In this document: in pieces, positions 8,961 to 18,169 of the stretch
How the letters are laid out: the number at the start of each line of letters is the position of its first letter
How positions within the stretch are numbered: position 1 is the stretch's first letter
Source of the DNA: JAVJST01 sp965229715
Lineage (GTDB): Bacteria > Pseudomonadota > Alphaproteobacteria > Rhodospirillales > Casp-alpha2
Assembly (NCBI GenBank): GCA_965229715.1
Contig: CBDDJL010000002.1
Coordinates: 248,001-312,000 of the forward strand
Direction of reading: 5' to 3'
DNA length: 64,000 nt
Notes under the pieces: generated by a model
Database searches by the model: none
What the model was told of the DNA's origin: nothing
What the model saw: only the letters and a program-made list of their open reading frames with translations
Made by a program: the position numbers and the translations under genes

Positions 8961-9501
8961 GGATCTTGCGCTTGAAGGCCCCTGCCTGATCGTCCTCGAC
9001 GTGTTCGGTGACGAACGCGGCAGCTTCGTTGAAACCTACAGCGCCCGGAAACTCGCGGCGCTCGGGATCGAGGACGACTTCATCCTGGATGCCCGATCCG
9101 TTAACCGCAACGCCGGCACCCTGCGTGGACTGCATTTCCAGATTCCGCCGCATGCCCAGGCCAAACTGGTCAGGGTCAACCGTGGACATATGCTCGACAT
9201 CATCGTCGACTTGCGCAAAGCGTCATCCGATTTCGGTCGCCATCTTGCAATCGAGCTTTCCGGTGACGATGCCCGGCTGTTGTACGTTCCGGCGGGATTC
9301 GCGCATGGTTTCTGCACCTTGAGCAATGACGTCGAGGTCGTCTACAAGTTGTCACGCGACCATTCGCCCGATCATGAGCGCGGCGTTCTCTGGTCGGATC
9401 CGGCACTCGGAATCGACTGGCCGGTCGAACCGGAGGACGCGACCCTTTCCGAGCGGGACCGGAAATTCCCGACGCTCGCCGAACTGCCGGAGTATTTCTG
9501 A
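8950..9501 (+). CDS. rfbC: dTDP-4-dehydrorhamnose 3,5-epimerase
   Basis: Cupin-fold epimerase of 183 residues from the ATG at 8950; an upstream in-frame GTG at 8935 would add five residues. The RmlC catalytic set is visible at nearly canonical positions: H62 in RGLHFQ, K72 in AKLVRV, and Y132 in VVYKLS, with AGFAHGF near 116-122. Retention of the Tyr supports full 3,5-epimerase activity rather than the 3-epimerase-only variant. The enzyme converts dTDP-4-keto-6-deoxyglucose to the L-lyxo isomer. It overlaps the preceding reductase gene and is followed after 4 bases by rfbB. Confidence 0.93.
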   Translation: MRREDLALEGPCLIVLDVFGDERGSFVETYSARKLAALGIEDDFILDARSVNRNAGTLRGLHFQIPPHAQAKLVRVNRGHMLDIIVDLRKASSDFGRHLAIELSGDDARLLYVPAGFAHGFCTLSNDVEVVYKLSRDHSPDHERGVLWSDPALGIDWPVEPEDATLSERDRKFPTLAELPEYF

Positions 9502-9505
9502 ACCG

Positions 9506-10582
9506 ATGAAGGTTGTTGTCACAGGGGGGTGCGGATTTATCGGTTCGGCCGTGGTTCGGCAGCTGATCGCGGACGGCGACGAGGTGGTCAACGTCGACAG
9601 CCTGACCTACGCTGCAAACCCGGCCAATGTCGCGTCAGTCTCCGACGACCCGGGCTATGCCTTCGAGCATGTCGATATCAGGGGCTACGAGGCGATGCGG
9701 GGCGTGCTGGCCAGCCACCGCCCCGATTGCATTATGCACCTCGCTGCGGAATCGCATGTCGACCGCTCGATCGACGGGCCGGCGGCGTTCATCGAAACCA
9801 ACATAAACGGCACCCATGCGCTGCTCGAGGCCGCTCGCGACTATTTGGCAAGCCTCGATGAAAACGGCCGCAAGGCGTTTCGCTTCCACCATGTCTCGAC
9901 CGACGAAGTGTTCGGCTCGCTCGGGCTCGACGATCCTGCGTTCAACCATGAAACGCCGTACGACCCCCGCTCGCCCTATTCCGCCAGCAAGGCGGCATCC
10001 GATCATCTGGTTCGCGCCTGGGGTCATACGTTCGCCATCCCCGTGGTGCTCAGCAATTGTTCGAATAACTACGGGCCGTATCAGTTTCCCGAAAAGCTGA
10101 TCCCCCTGGTCATTCTGCGCGCATTGTCCGGTCAGTCCCTGCCGGTTTACGGCAAGGGCGAGAACATCCGTGACTGGCTGCACGTCGAAGACCATGCGAG
10201 TGCATTGATCCGCGTTCTTAAACAGGGCCGCCTCGGCGAAACCTATCTGATTGGCGGGAATGCCGAGCGACGCAACATCGATGTCGTGCGGACAATTTGC
10301 ACCATACTCGATGATCGTTTTCCCGACAGCCCGACAGTGCCGCACCAAAATCTCATCGAGTATGTGACCGACCGGCCCGGGCACGATCTTCGCTATGCCA
10401 TCGATTCGTCGCGTACAACGCGCGAACTCGACTGGTCGCCCGCCCATGATTTCGAAACCGGCCTTGCGGAAACCGTCGACTGGTATATTCACAACTCGGA
10501 CTGGTGGCGCCCGCTGACAGAAAGCCGCTACGATGGCGCACGGCTCGGTCTCGGCAACGACGGAGAAGGCGCATCGACATGA
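9506..10582 (+). CDS. rfbB: dTDP-glucose 4,6-dehydratase
   Basis: SDR dehydratase of 358 residues, the standard RmlB length. GGCGFIGS is at 7-14, the catalytic T132-D133-E134 triad lies in STDEVFGS, and Y158/K162 form the Tyr-x3-Lys pair in YSASK. It removes water from dTDP-glucose to give dTDP-4-keto-6-deoxyglucose, the branch point for rhamnose and related sugars. The frame is open for 180 bases further upstream, but the Rossmann fold begins at the ATG at 9506, which I take as the start. Its stop overlaps the rfbA start (ATGA). Confidence 0.95.
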   Translation: MKVVVTGGCGFIGSAVVRQLIADGDEVVNVDSLTYAANPANVASVSDDPGYAFEHVDIRGYEAMRGVLASHRPDCIMHLAAESHVDRSIDGPAAFIETNINGTHALLEAARDYLASLDENGRKAFRFHHVSTDEVFGSLGLDDPAFNHETPYDPRSPYSASKAASDHLVRAWGHTFAIPVVLSNCSNNYGPYQFPEKLIPLVILRALSGQSLPVYGKGENIRDWLHVEDHASALIRVLKQGRLGETYLIGGNAERRNIDVVRTICTILDDRFPDSPTVPHQNLIEYVTDRPGHDLRYAIDSSRTTRELDWSPAHDFETGLAETVDWYIHNSDWWRPLTESRYDGARLGLGNDGEGAST

Positions 10583-11454
10583 AGGGAATCGTACTCGCCG
10601 GCGGCGCCGGGTCGCGTCTCTATCCGATGACGCACGTCATCAACAAACAGCTACTGCCGGTTTACGACAAGCCGATGATCTATTACCCGCTGTCGGTGCT
10701 CATGCTCGCCGATATCCGCGATATCATGATCATCAGTTCGCCCAAGTTCCTTCCCCATTACCAAAGCCTGTTCGGTGACGGGTCCGATCTCGGTCTCAAC
10801 ATCAATTATGGCGAACAGCCGGAGCCGAACGGTTTGGCTGAAGCATTCATCATTGGCCGGGGATTCGTCGGGACCGATTCGGTTGCGCTGGTGTTGGGCG
10901 ACAACATCTTCTTCGGTCATGGTTTCTCGGGCCTGCTTGCCGATAGCCGCGCACGCAGCGATGGCGCCACCGTCTTCGCCTATTGGGTCAACGATCCTGA
11001 GAATTTCGGCGTCGCCGAGGTCGATGGAAACGGCGCCGTGATCGGTCTTCGCGAGAAGCCGAAAGACCCAAAATCAAACTGGGCGGTCACGGGTCTCTAC
11101 TTCTATGACAACGATGTGCTCGATATCGCCGCCGCCGTGGCGCCGTCCGCGAGAGGCGAACTTGAGATCACCGACGTCAATCGCGCGTATCTCGAACAAG
11201 GGCGTCTGCATGTAGAATTCATGGGCCGAGGGTATGCGTGGCTCGACACCGGCAGTCCGGCGACGCTCTTGCAGGCATCCCAGTTCGTCGAGACCATCGA
11301 ACAGCGTCAGGGCTTCAAAATTGCCTGTCTTGAGGAAATTGCCCTGCGCAAGGGTTTCATCTCGCGTGATCACTTCATCGGTCTTGCGGAACGCCTGAGC
11401 GGCAACGAGTACGGCCGCTATCTCATGCGGCTCGCCGATCAAGGTCATATCTGA
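10579..11454 (+). CDS. rfbA: glucose-1-phosphate thymidylyltransferase
   Basis: Nucleotidyltransferase of 291 residues, typical of the short RmlA form. It opens with LAGGAGSRLYPMT and the KQLLPVYDKPMIYYPLS substrate-binding region, has LVLGDNIFFGHG for metal binding, and REKPKDPKS and GYAWLDTGS further on. It makes dTDP-glucose from glucose 1-phosphate and dTTP and is the entry step for the dTDP-sugar module. The ATG at 10579 overlaps the rfbB stop codon; an open frame extending upstream inside rfbB is ignored because the fold starts here. It is followed after 29 bases by a glycosyltransferase gene. Confidence 0.95.
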   Translation: MKGIVLAGGAGSRLYPMTHVINKQLLPVYDKPMIYYPLSVLMLADIRDIMIISSPKFLPHYQSLFGDGSDLGLNINYGEQPEPNGLAEAFIIGRGFVGTDSVALVLGDNIFFGHGFSGLLADSRARSDGATVFAYWVNDPENFGVAEVDGNGAVIGLREKPKDPKSNWAVTGLYFYDNDVLDIAAAVAPSARGELEITDVNRAYLEQGRLHVEFMGRGYAWLDTGSPATLLQASQFVETIEQRQGFKIACLEEIALRKGFISRDHFIGLAERLSGNEYGRYLMRLADQGHI

Positions 11455-11483
11455 CGTTTTGCCGAACGGCGGAGATTGCCCAC

Positions 11484-12356
11484 ATGTCTCTCGAACGCGT
11501 TACCGCCGTCTGTGTTCTGCACAACAGCGCTGCCGTCGTTGAAGACATGCTGAGAAGCCTGCCCGACAAGCTGGCCGTCATCGTCGTCGACAACTGTTCG
11601 ACGGACGACGGCGCTACCATTGTCGCCCGAACGCGACCGTCGGCGAACATCATTCGAAGTACCGAGAACGGCGGTTACGGCCGTGGCATGAACCAGGCGC
11701 TCGCCGCCGTGGACACGCCATTCGCGCTGATCGTGAACCCGGATACGTCGTTTTCGGCGGGAGCTGTCGAAGCTTTACTTGCCACCGCAGACCGTTTTCC
11801 GGGGACGGCACTGATCGGCCCGCGGATATGCAATCCCGACGGTTCCGTCGAGATATCCCATGACGTTCCGCTTGACCGGCGCAAGGCCATGGGCCGCCGT
11901 AATAGGGAACCGGCCCCGGAAGGCCCCATCTGTACCGAGTTTCTGTCCGGCGCCGTGTGGTTCGCCAGAATGGATGCGGTCCGCGCCGTCGGCGCCTTCG
12001 ATCCGAATATCTTTCTGTTCTACGAAGACGATGATCTGTGTCGCCGGTTACGGGACTCGGGCCATGTCTTGATGGTGGAGCCGAGCGCAACGGTGACCCA
12101 TATCGGCGGCGGATCGGCCCCCGGGACGACGACGTATTCACGCCTCAGGTACTGGCACATGGCGTGGTCACGGCTCTACTTCGAACGAAAACATCTGGGC
12201 ACCGCAGCCATGTGGCGGGTCTTTTGGCGCGAAGCGCCTGTGTACTTCCTCAAGGCTGTCGGTTACGGCTTGATCTTCAATCGCGGAAAGGCTCGGCGTG
12301 ATTTCGCACGCGCTTGCGGCATGCTTGCCGCTGTCCGTGGTCGACCGGCACAATAG
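11484..12356 (+). CDS. family 2 glycosyltransferase (rhamnosyltransferase-like)
   Basis: GT-A fold glycosyltransferase of 290 residues. Visible landmarks are VIVVDNCSTDDG near residue 35, ENGGYGRGMNQAL near 60, the metal-binding NPDTSF near 80, EFLSGAVWFARMDAVRAVG, and FLFYEDDDLCRRL near residue 180 as the acceptor-side acidic motif. This layout matches rhamnosyltransferase-type GT2 proteins that use dTDP-linked deoxysugars. Directly downstream of rfbA, it probably transfers the sugar made by the upstream module (inference). A mildly hydrophobic, basic C-terminal region may associate with the membrane. Donor and acceptor are not known. Confidence 0.87.
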   Translation: MSLERVTAVCVLHNSAAVVEDMLRSLPDKLAVIVVDNCSTDDGATIVARTRPSANIIRSTENGGYGRGMNQALAAVDTPFALIVNPDTSFSAGAVEALLATADRFPGTALIGPRICNPDGSVEISHDVPLDRRKAMGRRNREPAPEGPICTEFLSGAVWFARMDAVRAVGAFDPNIFLFYEDDDLCRRLRDSGHVLMVEPSATVTHIGGGSAPGTTTYSRLRYWHMAWSRLYFERKHLGTAAMWRVFWREAPVYFLKAVGYGLIFNRGKARRDFARACGMLAAVRGRPAQ

Positions 12357-12429
12357 GCTCTTCCGACTGGACCAAAAACCGCATCGTGATAAAAGACGGC
12401 TTCCGACAATCGTTCCCGGGTTTCGCTCG

Positions 12430-14004
12430 ATGACAACCAAGATTTCCCGCGCCTTGATTTCCGTATCCGACAAGAAGGGACTTGTCGATCTCGGCCGTTT
12501 TCTTGCAGGTAACGACATTGAAATCCTGTCGACGGGCGGCTCCGCACAAAAGTTGCGGGATTCCGGCGTTCCGGTAAACGAGGTCGCGGATTTCACAGGT
12601 TTTCCGGAAATCATGGATGGCCGCGTCAAAACGCTGCAGCCGATGATCCATGGCGGACTCTTGGGCATTCGCGACAATCCCGAGCATCAGGCACAGATGA
12701 CCCAGCACGGTATCAAGCCGATCGATTTGCTGGTCGTGAACCTCTATCCGTTCGAGGCGACGGTCGCCGCCGAGGCCGAATTCGGCGATTGCATCGAAAA
12801 CATCGATATCGGTGGCCCGGCACTGATCCGCGCCGCTGCCAAGAACCATGCGGACGTTACCGTCGTCGTTGACCCCGCGGATTATACCGCGGTCATGACC
12901 GATATGGCGACGAACGGCGGCGCGACATCGCCCGAGCTTCGCCGTAATCTCGCGGCCCGCGCCTATGCGCGGACGGCCGCCTACGATGCGGCAATTTCAG
13001 GTTGGTTTGCGGAGCAGGTCGGTGAGCCGTTTCCACGCACGGTTGCCTTGGGCGGTCATCTCGCTGAGGTCTTGCGTTACGGCGAAAACCCGCATCAACA
13101 GGCCGCCTTCTATACGAGCGGCGAAATACGCCCCGGCATCGCAACGGCCGAGCAGGTGCAAGGCAAGGCGCTCAGCTTCAACAACCTCAACGATACGGAC
13201 GCGGCGTTCGAACTCGTTGCCGAGTTCACGGACGCCTCCGCTTGCGCCATCATCAAACACGCCAACCCATGCGGCGTTGCGACAGGCGAGACACTGCTCG
13301 AGGCCTACGAGAAGGCCTATGTATGCGACACGGTCAGCGCATTTGGCGGCATCGTCGCCCTGAACCGGACCCTGGATGCGGCGTCAGCGACAAAAATCAC
13401 CGAGATTTTCACCGAGGTCATCATTGCGCCGGATGCCGATGACGACGCGCGCGAGATCGTTGCCGCCAAGAAAAATCTGCGCCTGCTGCTAACCGGCGCA
13501 ATGCCGGACCCGCATGCGGCGGGTATGACGGCACGTACGTTGGCTGGCGGCATTTTGCTGCAAAACCGGGACAACGCGGTCGTATCGGACGATCTTCGCG
13601 TTGTCACCAAACGCCAGCCGAGCGACGCGGAAATGGCCGATCTCATGTTCGCCTTCACTGTTGCCAAGCACGTCAAGTCGAATGCCATCGTTTATGCCCG
13701 GAACGGCGCAACGGTCGGTATCGGCGCAGGCCAGATGAGTCGTGTCGATTCATCGACCATCGCCGCGATGAAGGCTGCAAGGTCAGGTGATGAACAGGGC
13801 TTGCCGGAGAGCCCCGCAATAGGCTCGGTTGTCGCATCGGATGCTTTCTTCCCATTCACCGACGGCCTGATCGCCGCCGCGGATGCCGGTGTGACCGCCG
13901 TGATCCAGCCAGGCGGCTCGGTCAAGGACGACGAGATCATCGCCGCTGCCGACACAGCCGGCCTCGCCATGGTGATGACCGGGATGCGCCATTTCCGACA
14001 TTAG
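12430..14004 (+). CDS. purH: bifunctional AICAR formyltransferase / IMP cyclohydrolase
   Basis: Protein of 524 residues, standard PurH length. The N-terminal MGS-like IMP cyclohydrolase domain starts with ALISVSDKKGL and includes LSTGGSAQKLRD and DGRVKTLQP. The C-terminal AICAR transformylase domain has RYGENPHQQAA and the catalytic KHANPCG motif. It catalyses the last two steps of purine biosynthesis. The frame extends upstream to 12298, but the family begins at the ATG at 12430. The gene is a housekeeping insert between two surface-sugar modules; 73 bases separate it from the glycosyltransferase gene. Confidence 0.96.
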   Translation: MTTKISRALISVSDKKGLVDLGRFLAGNDIEILSTGGSAQKLRDSGVPVNEVADFTGFPEIMDGRVKTLQPMIHGGLLGIRDNPEHQAQMTQHGIKPIDLLVVNLYPFEATVAAEAEFGDCIENIDIGGPALIRAAAKNHADVTVVVDPADYTAVMTDMATNGGATSPELRRNLAARAYARTAAYDAAISGWFAEQVGEPFPRTVALGGHLAEVLRYGENPHQQAAFYTSGEIRPGIATAEQVQGKALSFNNLNDTDAAFELVAEFTDASACAIIKHANPCGVATGETLLEAYEKAYVCDTVSAFGGIVALNRTLDAASATKITEIFTEVIIAPDADDDAREIVAAKKNLRLLLTGAMPDPHAAGMTARTLAGGILLQNRDNAVVSDDLRVVTKRQPSDAEMADLMFAFTVAKHVKSNAIVYARNGATVGIGAGQMSRVDSSTIAAMKAARSGDEQGLPESPAIGSVVASDAFFPFTDGLIAAADAGVTAVIQPGGSVKDDEIIAAADTAGLAMVMTGMRHFRH

Positions 14005-14093
14005 GCCCGGACAGCACCCGGTTTGTAGCCGCCGCCATAGCCAAGTCTGGCGTCCATCGCTAACGTAGCGCCGTCGATTCGTCGCCCCTCAAC

Positions 14094-15158
14094 GTGACAC
14101 GAACCCTGCGAGCTGATTTGCCCCAACCCGTCAAGCTTTCCCCGCGCTCACTTCTGATGGCCCTGGCCGCGTTCATTTTGACGGCCGGCATCGTCCTCGC
14201 CGTTCGGGACGCCATCGGCGCGTCGCAGCACTTGTTGGCGGACGTCGTTCCGGGTCTGCTGCTCGCGGGTCTTGCCGCACACGCGGTCACCCTCGCCGTC
14301 AACGCCCACCGGCTTGGTGTATCGCTCGAAATCAGCGGCGCCGTATCCAGACGCTTGAATTTGATCGGCCTCATCGACCTCATGGTTCTACACAATTTTC
14401 TGGTATCGTTCTTGCCCGCACGTCTTGGCGATGGTTACTACCCGTTCCTGGTCGCCCGCCGAGCCGGTGTCAGTGTCGGCGTCGGCGTCGGCAATCTGGT
14501 TCTGATCCGTGTTTTCGACGTGTTGGCCATCACCGTGATCTTGAGCGCTCTTGCACCGGTCGCGCTTGGCGCCGCGCAACTTGAACAGCTCTACCTTGTT
14601 GTCGTGCCGCTGCTGATTGTCTTGGCAATCGCATCCGCTCGGCTCGATTTGCTGTTGGCGGTTTTCCTCCGTATGACCGTCCGACTGCTGAAGAGAACTG
14701 CGTGGTCGAAGCGTATCTTCCGTGTCATCAACCAGGCCCGCCGGTGGATCGGCAATCTGAACACGCGGCAACGGGTCGTCATGGCTTTGCACAGCCTCGC
14801 GCCCTGGGCCGCCAGCGGATTTACATACTTCTTCATCATTCAGGCCGTGGGCATGGACATGACCTGGGCGCAGTCGATGTTCGCTGGAAAATTTGCCGAA
14901 TTGGGGGCTGCCATTCCGATCCAGGCCGCAGGCGGGATCGGTGCCGGCGAAGGATTGCTGGCAACCGTTCTTGTCGGCTTCGGCGTACCGATTGGCATTG
15001 CCGTCATCGGCGCACTAAGCGTCCGGGTCGTTATCCTTGGTATTGTCGTTGCACTTTTTGTCGTGCGCGCCGTTTTGCTCATGCTTTTCGTAAGCCCGCA
15101 ACGACGAAATCGTTCCATCTTTGCTGTTTTGTTTAGCCCGGACGGCATAGCGAACTAA
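14094..15158 (+). CDS. UPF0104 / LPG-synthase-type transmembrane protein
   Basis: Protein of 354 residues with about eight transmembrane helices, matching the lysylphosphatidylglycerol synthase transmembrane (flippase-like, UPF0104) family without the C-terminal aminoacyltransferase domain. Recognisable pieces are HNFLVSFLPARLGDGYYPFL and GGIGAGEGLLATVLVGFGV. Members are often found beside glycosyltransferase genes and may move or modify lipid-linked substrates, but the function is not established. The predicted start is a GTG at 14094, with an ATG 63 bases further in as alternative. It lies 89 bases after purH and 24 bases before the YdcF-like gene. Confidence 0.75.
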   Translation: MTRTLRADLPQPVKLSPRSLLMALAAFILTAGIVLAVRDAIGASQHLLADVVPGLLLAGLAAHAVTLAVNAHRLGVSLEISGAVSRRLNLIGLIDLMVLHNFLVSFLPARLGDGYYPFLVARRAGVSVGVGVGNLVLIRVFDVLAITVILSALAPVALGAAQLEQLYLVVVPLLIVLAIASARLDLLLAVFLRMTVRLLKRTAWSKRIFRVINQARRWIGNLNTRQRVVMALHSLAPWAASGFTYFFIIQAVGMDMTWAQSMFAGKFAELGAAIPIQAAGGIGAGEGLLATVLVGFGVPIGIAVIGALSVRVVILGIVVALFVVRAVLLMLFVSPQRRNRSIFAVLFSPDGIAN

Positions 15159-15182
15159 ACACCCGGACGGGCGGTCGATCTG

Positions 15183-16013
15183 ATGTTCTATAGCCTCTCG
15201 AAAATTTTCTGGTTGCTCGTCAGTCCACTGTCGGTGATCGGATTTCTAATCGTTGCGGCTGCAGCCGCGCTTTGGGTAGGCTGGCGGCGGACCGGCTTGT
15301 GGCTGACCACCATAGCGGCCGGACTCGTATTGTTTGCGGCAACGGTGCCACTCGGCGCTTACGCCACTTTGGCGTTGGAGAACCGCTTTCCGGCCAACCC
15401 GCCGCTTCCGGCTGACGTCGATGGCATCATCGTGCTCGGTGGCCCTGTCGACCCGGTTGCCACACTTGCGCGCAACCAACCGGCCGTTGGCGGTTCCTTC
15501 GACCGCGTTTTGGTGTTTGCCGATCTGGCGGACCGGTATCCCGAAGCAAAACTGGTTTATACTGGCGGGCGCCACCTTGCCGAAACAGGGCCGGGCGAGG
15601 CAGCGGTGATGCCCGCGATCCTTCGCCGTCTCAACGTGGACCCGTCGCGGGTTATCCTCGAAAGCGATAGCCGCAACACATACCAGAACGCAGTCTACTC
15701 GCACTCACTCGCTGCGCCTGGTGACGATGAAGCCTGGGTTCTCGTCACGTCGGCGTCGCATATGCCACGCGCGATGGGAACGTTCCGTCAAGCCGGCTGG
15801 CCCGCGAGCCTGATCGCCTATCCGACGGATTTCCAGTTTCTTCCCGACGCGAAGCCGGCATGGTTTCAGTTCCGTCTCGGTGGCGGTCTCGGCCAACTCG
15901 GTCGCGCCATGCACGAAGCCGTGGGTCTTACCGCTTACTATCTGACCGGACGGTCGGAGGCATTGTTTCCCGGGCCTGTGACGGCGGACATTGAAAACGC
16001 CGGACAACCCTGA
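15183..16013 (+). CDS. YdcF/ElyC-family DUF218 envelope protein
   Basis: Protein of 276 residues with two N-terminal transmembrane helices (about 8-33 and 38-65) followed by a DUF218 domain. Domain landmarks are DGIIVLGGPVD, LVYTGG, ILESDSRNTYQNA and TSASHMPRAMGTFRQAGW. ElyC and YdcF relatives in enterobacteria affect envelope integrity and undecaprenyl-phosphate metabolism; the biochemical activity is not firmly known. The C-terminal domain would face the periplasm. The gene lies between the UPF0104 gene and the heptose module and may belong to the same transcription unit. Confidence 0.82.
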   Translation: MFYSLSKIFWLLVSPLSVIGFLIVAAAAALWVGWRRTGLWLTTIAAGLVLFAATVPLGAYATLALENRFPANPPLPADVDGIIVLGGPVDPVATLARNQPAVGGSFDRVLVFADLADRYPEAKLVYTGGRHLAETGPGEAAVMPAILRRLNVDPSRVILESDSRNTYQNAVYSHSLAAPGDDEAWVLVTSASHMPRAMGTFRQAGWPASLIAYPTDFQFLPDAKPAWFQFRLGGGLGQLGRAMHEAVGLTAYYLTGRSEALFPGPVTADIENAGQP

Positions 16014-16048
16014 TCTTCTGTCACCGTATGGGGTAGGGGTATCGGGCC

Positions 16049-16648
16049 ATGGCCGAGTTCATTAACACCTACTTGAAAGAGACGAGCCGTATTCTCGCTG
16101 CGCTCGACCGCGACGCTTTCGAAAAGGTCGCTTCGGGACTTTCTGCGTCGCGGGATGCCGGCGGCCGCCTGTTCGTTCTCGGTGTCGGTGGCTCCGCCGG
16201 GCACGCCAGTCATGCGGTCAATGACTTCCGCAAGATTTGCGGCTTCGAAGCCTATGCGCCGACGGATAACGTCTCGGAGTTGACGGCTCGGACCAATGAC
16301 GAGGGCTGGGAAACCGTCTTCGCCGAATACCTAAAGGGTTCCCGGCTATGTGAGAGCGACGCGGTTCTGGTGTTTTCCGTCGGTGGCGGAGACGTCGAAC
16401 GAAATGTTTCGGCCAATCTCGTTCGCGCCCTGGAATACGCCGCAGCGGTCGGCGCCAAGACATTCGGGATCGTCGGCTCGCCGGAGGGTTTCACGGCAAG
16501 GAATGCCGATGCCTGCGTCGTCATCCCGCCCCTCTATCCGGAGCGGCGCACGCCGCATACCGAGGGCCTCGCCGCCGTTGTCTGGCATGCGCTCGTCAGC
16601 CATCCGGCCCTGAAAATGAACCAGACGAAGTGGGAATCGGTTCGGTGA
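16049..16648 (+). CDS. SIS-domain protein, probable sedoheptulose 7-phosphate isomerase (GmhA-like)
   Basis: SIS-domain protein of 199 residues with FVLGVGGSAGHASHAVNDF near 44-62, equivalent to the GmhA phosphosugar-binding loop, and VLVFSVGGGD near 108-117. GmhA converts sedoheptulose 7-phosphate to D-glycero-D-manno-heptose 7-phosphate, the first step toward ADP- or GDP-heptose. Its role is supported by gmhB, hddA and hddC, which follow in order. Its stop overlaps the GTG start of the downstream SDR gene. A preceding AGGGGT may serve as ribosome-binding site. The general sugar-isomerase fold is certain; the substrate is inferred from context. Confidence 0.82.
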   Translation: MAEFINTYLKETSRILAALDRDAFEKVASGLSASRDAGGRLFVLGVGGSAGHASHAVNDFRKICGFEAYAPTDNVSELTARTNDEGWETVFAEYLKGSRLCESDAVLVFSVGGGDVERNVSANLVRALEYAAAVGAKTFGIVGSPEGFTARNADACVVIPPLYPERRTPHTEGLAAVVWHALVSHPALKMNQTKWESVR

Positions 16649-17631
16649 GCGATCCGGCGGCGGACAAGCGCTACCTGATCGTCGGCGGGGCCGGATTTAT
16701 CGGCAGTCACTTTGCGGATCGTCTGCTGGCGCAGAGCTCGACGGACGGCGTTACCGTCTACGATAATTTTACGTCCGGCCGGGCCTGGCATCTCGAAGGC
16801 CACATCGGCGACCCGCGCCTTACCGTCACCGAAGCAGACGTGCACGACCGGGACAGCCTACAAGACGCCTGCCGGGATCAGGACTGTGTCATCCTTCTTG
16901 CCGCCAATCCGGATATCGCGCGATCGGCAAGCGAACCGGACCTCGATTTCGATCAGGGCACGGTGCTGGTTCGCAACACCCTGGAGGCGATGCGTGAGAC
17001 GGGGTGCAGGAAGATCCTCTATGTCTCGGGAAGTGGCGTCTATGGCGACATCGGCGAAACCGTCGCGCGTGAAGACGCCATCGATATTCGTCCGATCTCG
17101 ACCTACGGCGCCGGCAAGCTCGCGGGCGAGGGGCTGATCGCGGCCTATACGCACATGTTCGACATGCAGGGCTTCAGTTTTCGCCTCGGCAATGTCGTCG
17201 GCCCGCGTCAGACACACGGCGTCGGGTACGATTTCATTCGCAAACTGAAAGCCGACCACCAAAGCCTCGACATCCTAGGCGACGGCTCGCAAAGCAAATC
17301 GTACATTCACGTCGATGACGTCATTGCCGGCATGCAGACCTGTTCAGCAAAGTCGGCCCGCGCCTACGATGTTTTCAATCTGGCAAGCGGCGACTACATC
17401 ACCGTGGCCGAGATCGCGACACTGGCCGTCGCGGCACTCGGTTTCGATGATTCTTCTGTCGAACGTCGATATGCCGGTGGCGATCGAGGCTGGAAGGGCG
17501 ACATTCCCGTCGTCCGCATGAGTATCGAGAAAGCCGCGGCACTCGGCTGGCAACCGCGCAACGGATCTGCAGAGGCTATGCGCATGGCCCTCGATGCAAT
17601 ACTCGCCGAGCCGCGTTGCTGGAACGCCTGA
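16645..17631 (+). CDS. NAD-dependent SDR epimerase/dehydratase of the GDP-heptose module
   Basis: Extended SDR of about 328 residues with GGAGFIGSHFADRL at the N-terminus, YVSGSGVYGD at the active site and the Tyr-x3-Lys pair in STYGAGKLAGE. DGSQSKSYIHVDDV is typical of nucleotide-sugar epimerases. The start is taken as the GTG at 16645, which overlaps the isomerase stop (GTGA); a GTG at 16630 would add five residues. GmhB starts one base after its stop. By context it may modify GDP-heptose or another nucleotide sugar, for example by 4,6-dehydration or epimerisation, but the sequence does not settle which. Confidence 0.78.
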   Translation: MSDPAADKRYLIVGGAGFIGSHFADRLLAQSSTDGVTVYDNFTSGRAWHLEGHIGDPRLTVTEADVHDRDSLQDACRDQDCVILLAANPDIARSASEPDLDFDQGTVLVRNTLEAMRETGCRKILYVSGSGVYGDIGETVAREDAIDIRPISTYGAGKLAGEGLIAAYTHMFDMQGFSFRLGNVVGPRQTHGVGYDFIRKLKADHQSLDILGDGSQSKSYIHVDDVIAGMQTCSAKSARAYDVFNLASGDYITVAEIATLAVAALGFDDSSVERRYAGGDRGWKGDIPVVRMSIEKAAALGWQPRNGSAEAMRMALDAILAEPRCWNA

Positions 17632-17632
17632 C

Positions 17633-18169
17633 ATGAAGAAGGCCGTGTTCCTCGACCGTGACGGCGTACTCAACAGGTCCATCGTCATCGACGGCATGCC
17701 GACGTCGCCGCAATCGCTTGGGGAAACGACGCTTTATGAAGACGTTGAAGACGCCTGCCGGCGGCTTCGCGGCGCAGGCTACATGCTGATCTGCGTCACC
17801 AATCAGCCCGATATCGCGCGTGGCAAGCAGAGCCTCGAGAGCATTGCCGAGATCAATACGCTGATCGATTCTGCGCTCCGGCTCGACGATATTCGTGTCT
17901 GCCCGCACGACGACGGCGACGCATGTCTTTGCCGCAAGCCAAAACCCGGCCTGATCACCGACGCCTGCAGGGATCATTGTATCGATCTTAGCATCAGCTT
18001 CATGGTCGGCGACCGGTGGCGCGACATCGATGCCGGTCGCGCCGCCGGGTGTGCTACCGTCTTCCTCGACCGCGGCTATCGCGAACGAAAGGCCGATGCG
18101 GATTATGTCTGCGGCGGGCTCGGCGAAGCGGCAGACTGGATCATTGCACGGGAAGAGGGGGCGGCATGA
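17633..18169 (+). CDS. gmhB: D-glycero-D-manno-heptose 1,7-bisphosphate 7-phosphatase
   Basis: HAD-superfamily phosphatase of 178 residues. The nucleophile motif FLDRDGVLN gives D8 and D10, TNQPDIARG lies at motif II, and the GmhB-type zinc loop is VCPHDDGDACLCRKPKPG (C, H, C, C ligands). MVGDRWRDIDAG is the final acidic motif. It removes the C7 phosphate from heptose 1,7-bisphosphate. The start is the ATG at 17633, one base after the SDR stop, and its stop overlaps the hddA start (ATGA). The zinc loop and neighbours make a heptose role much more likely than histidinol-phosphatase. Confidence 0.92.
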   Translation: MKKAVFLDRDGVLNRSIVIDGMPTSPQSLGETTLYEDVEDACRRLRGAGYMLICVTNQPDIARGKQSLESIAEINTLIDSALRLDDIRVCPHDDGDACLCRKPKPGLITDACRDHCIDLSISFMVGDRWRDIDAGRAAGCATVFLDRGYRERKADADYVCGGLGEAADWIIAREEGAA

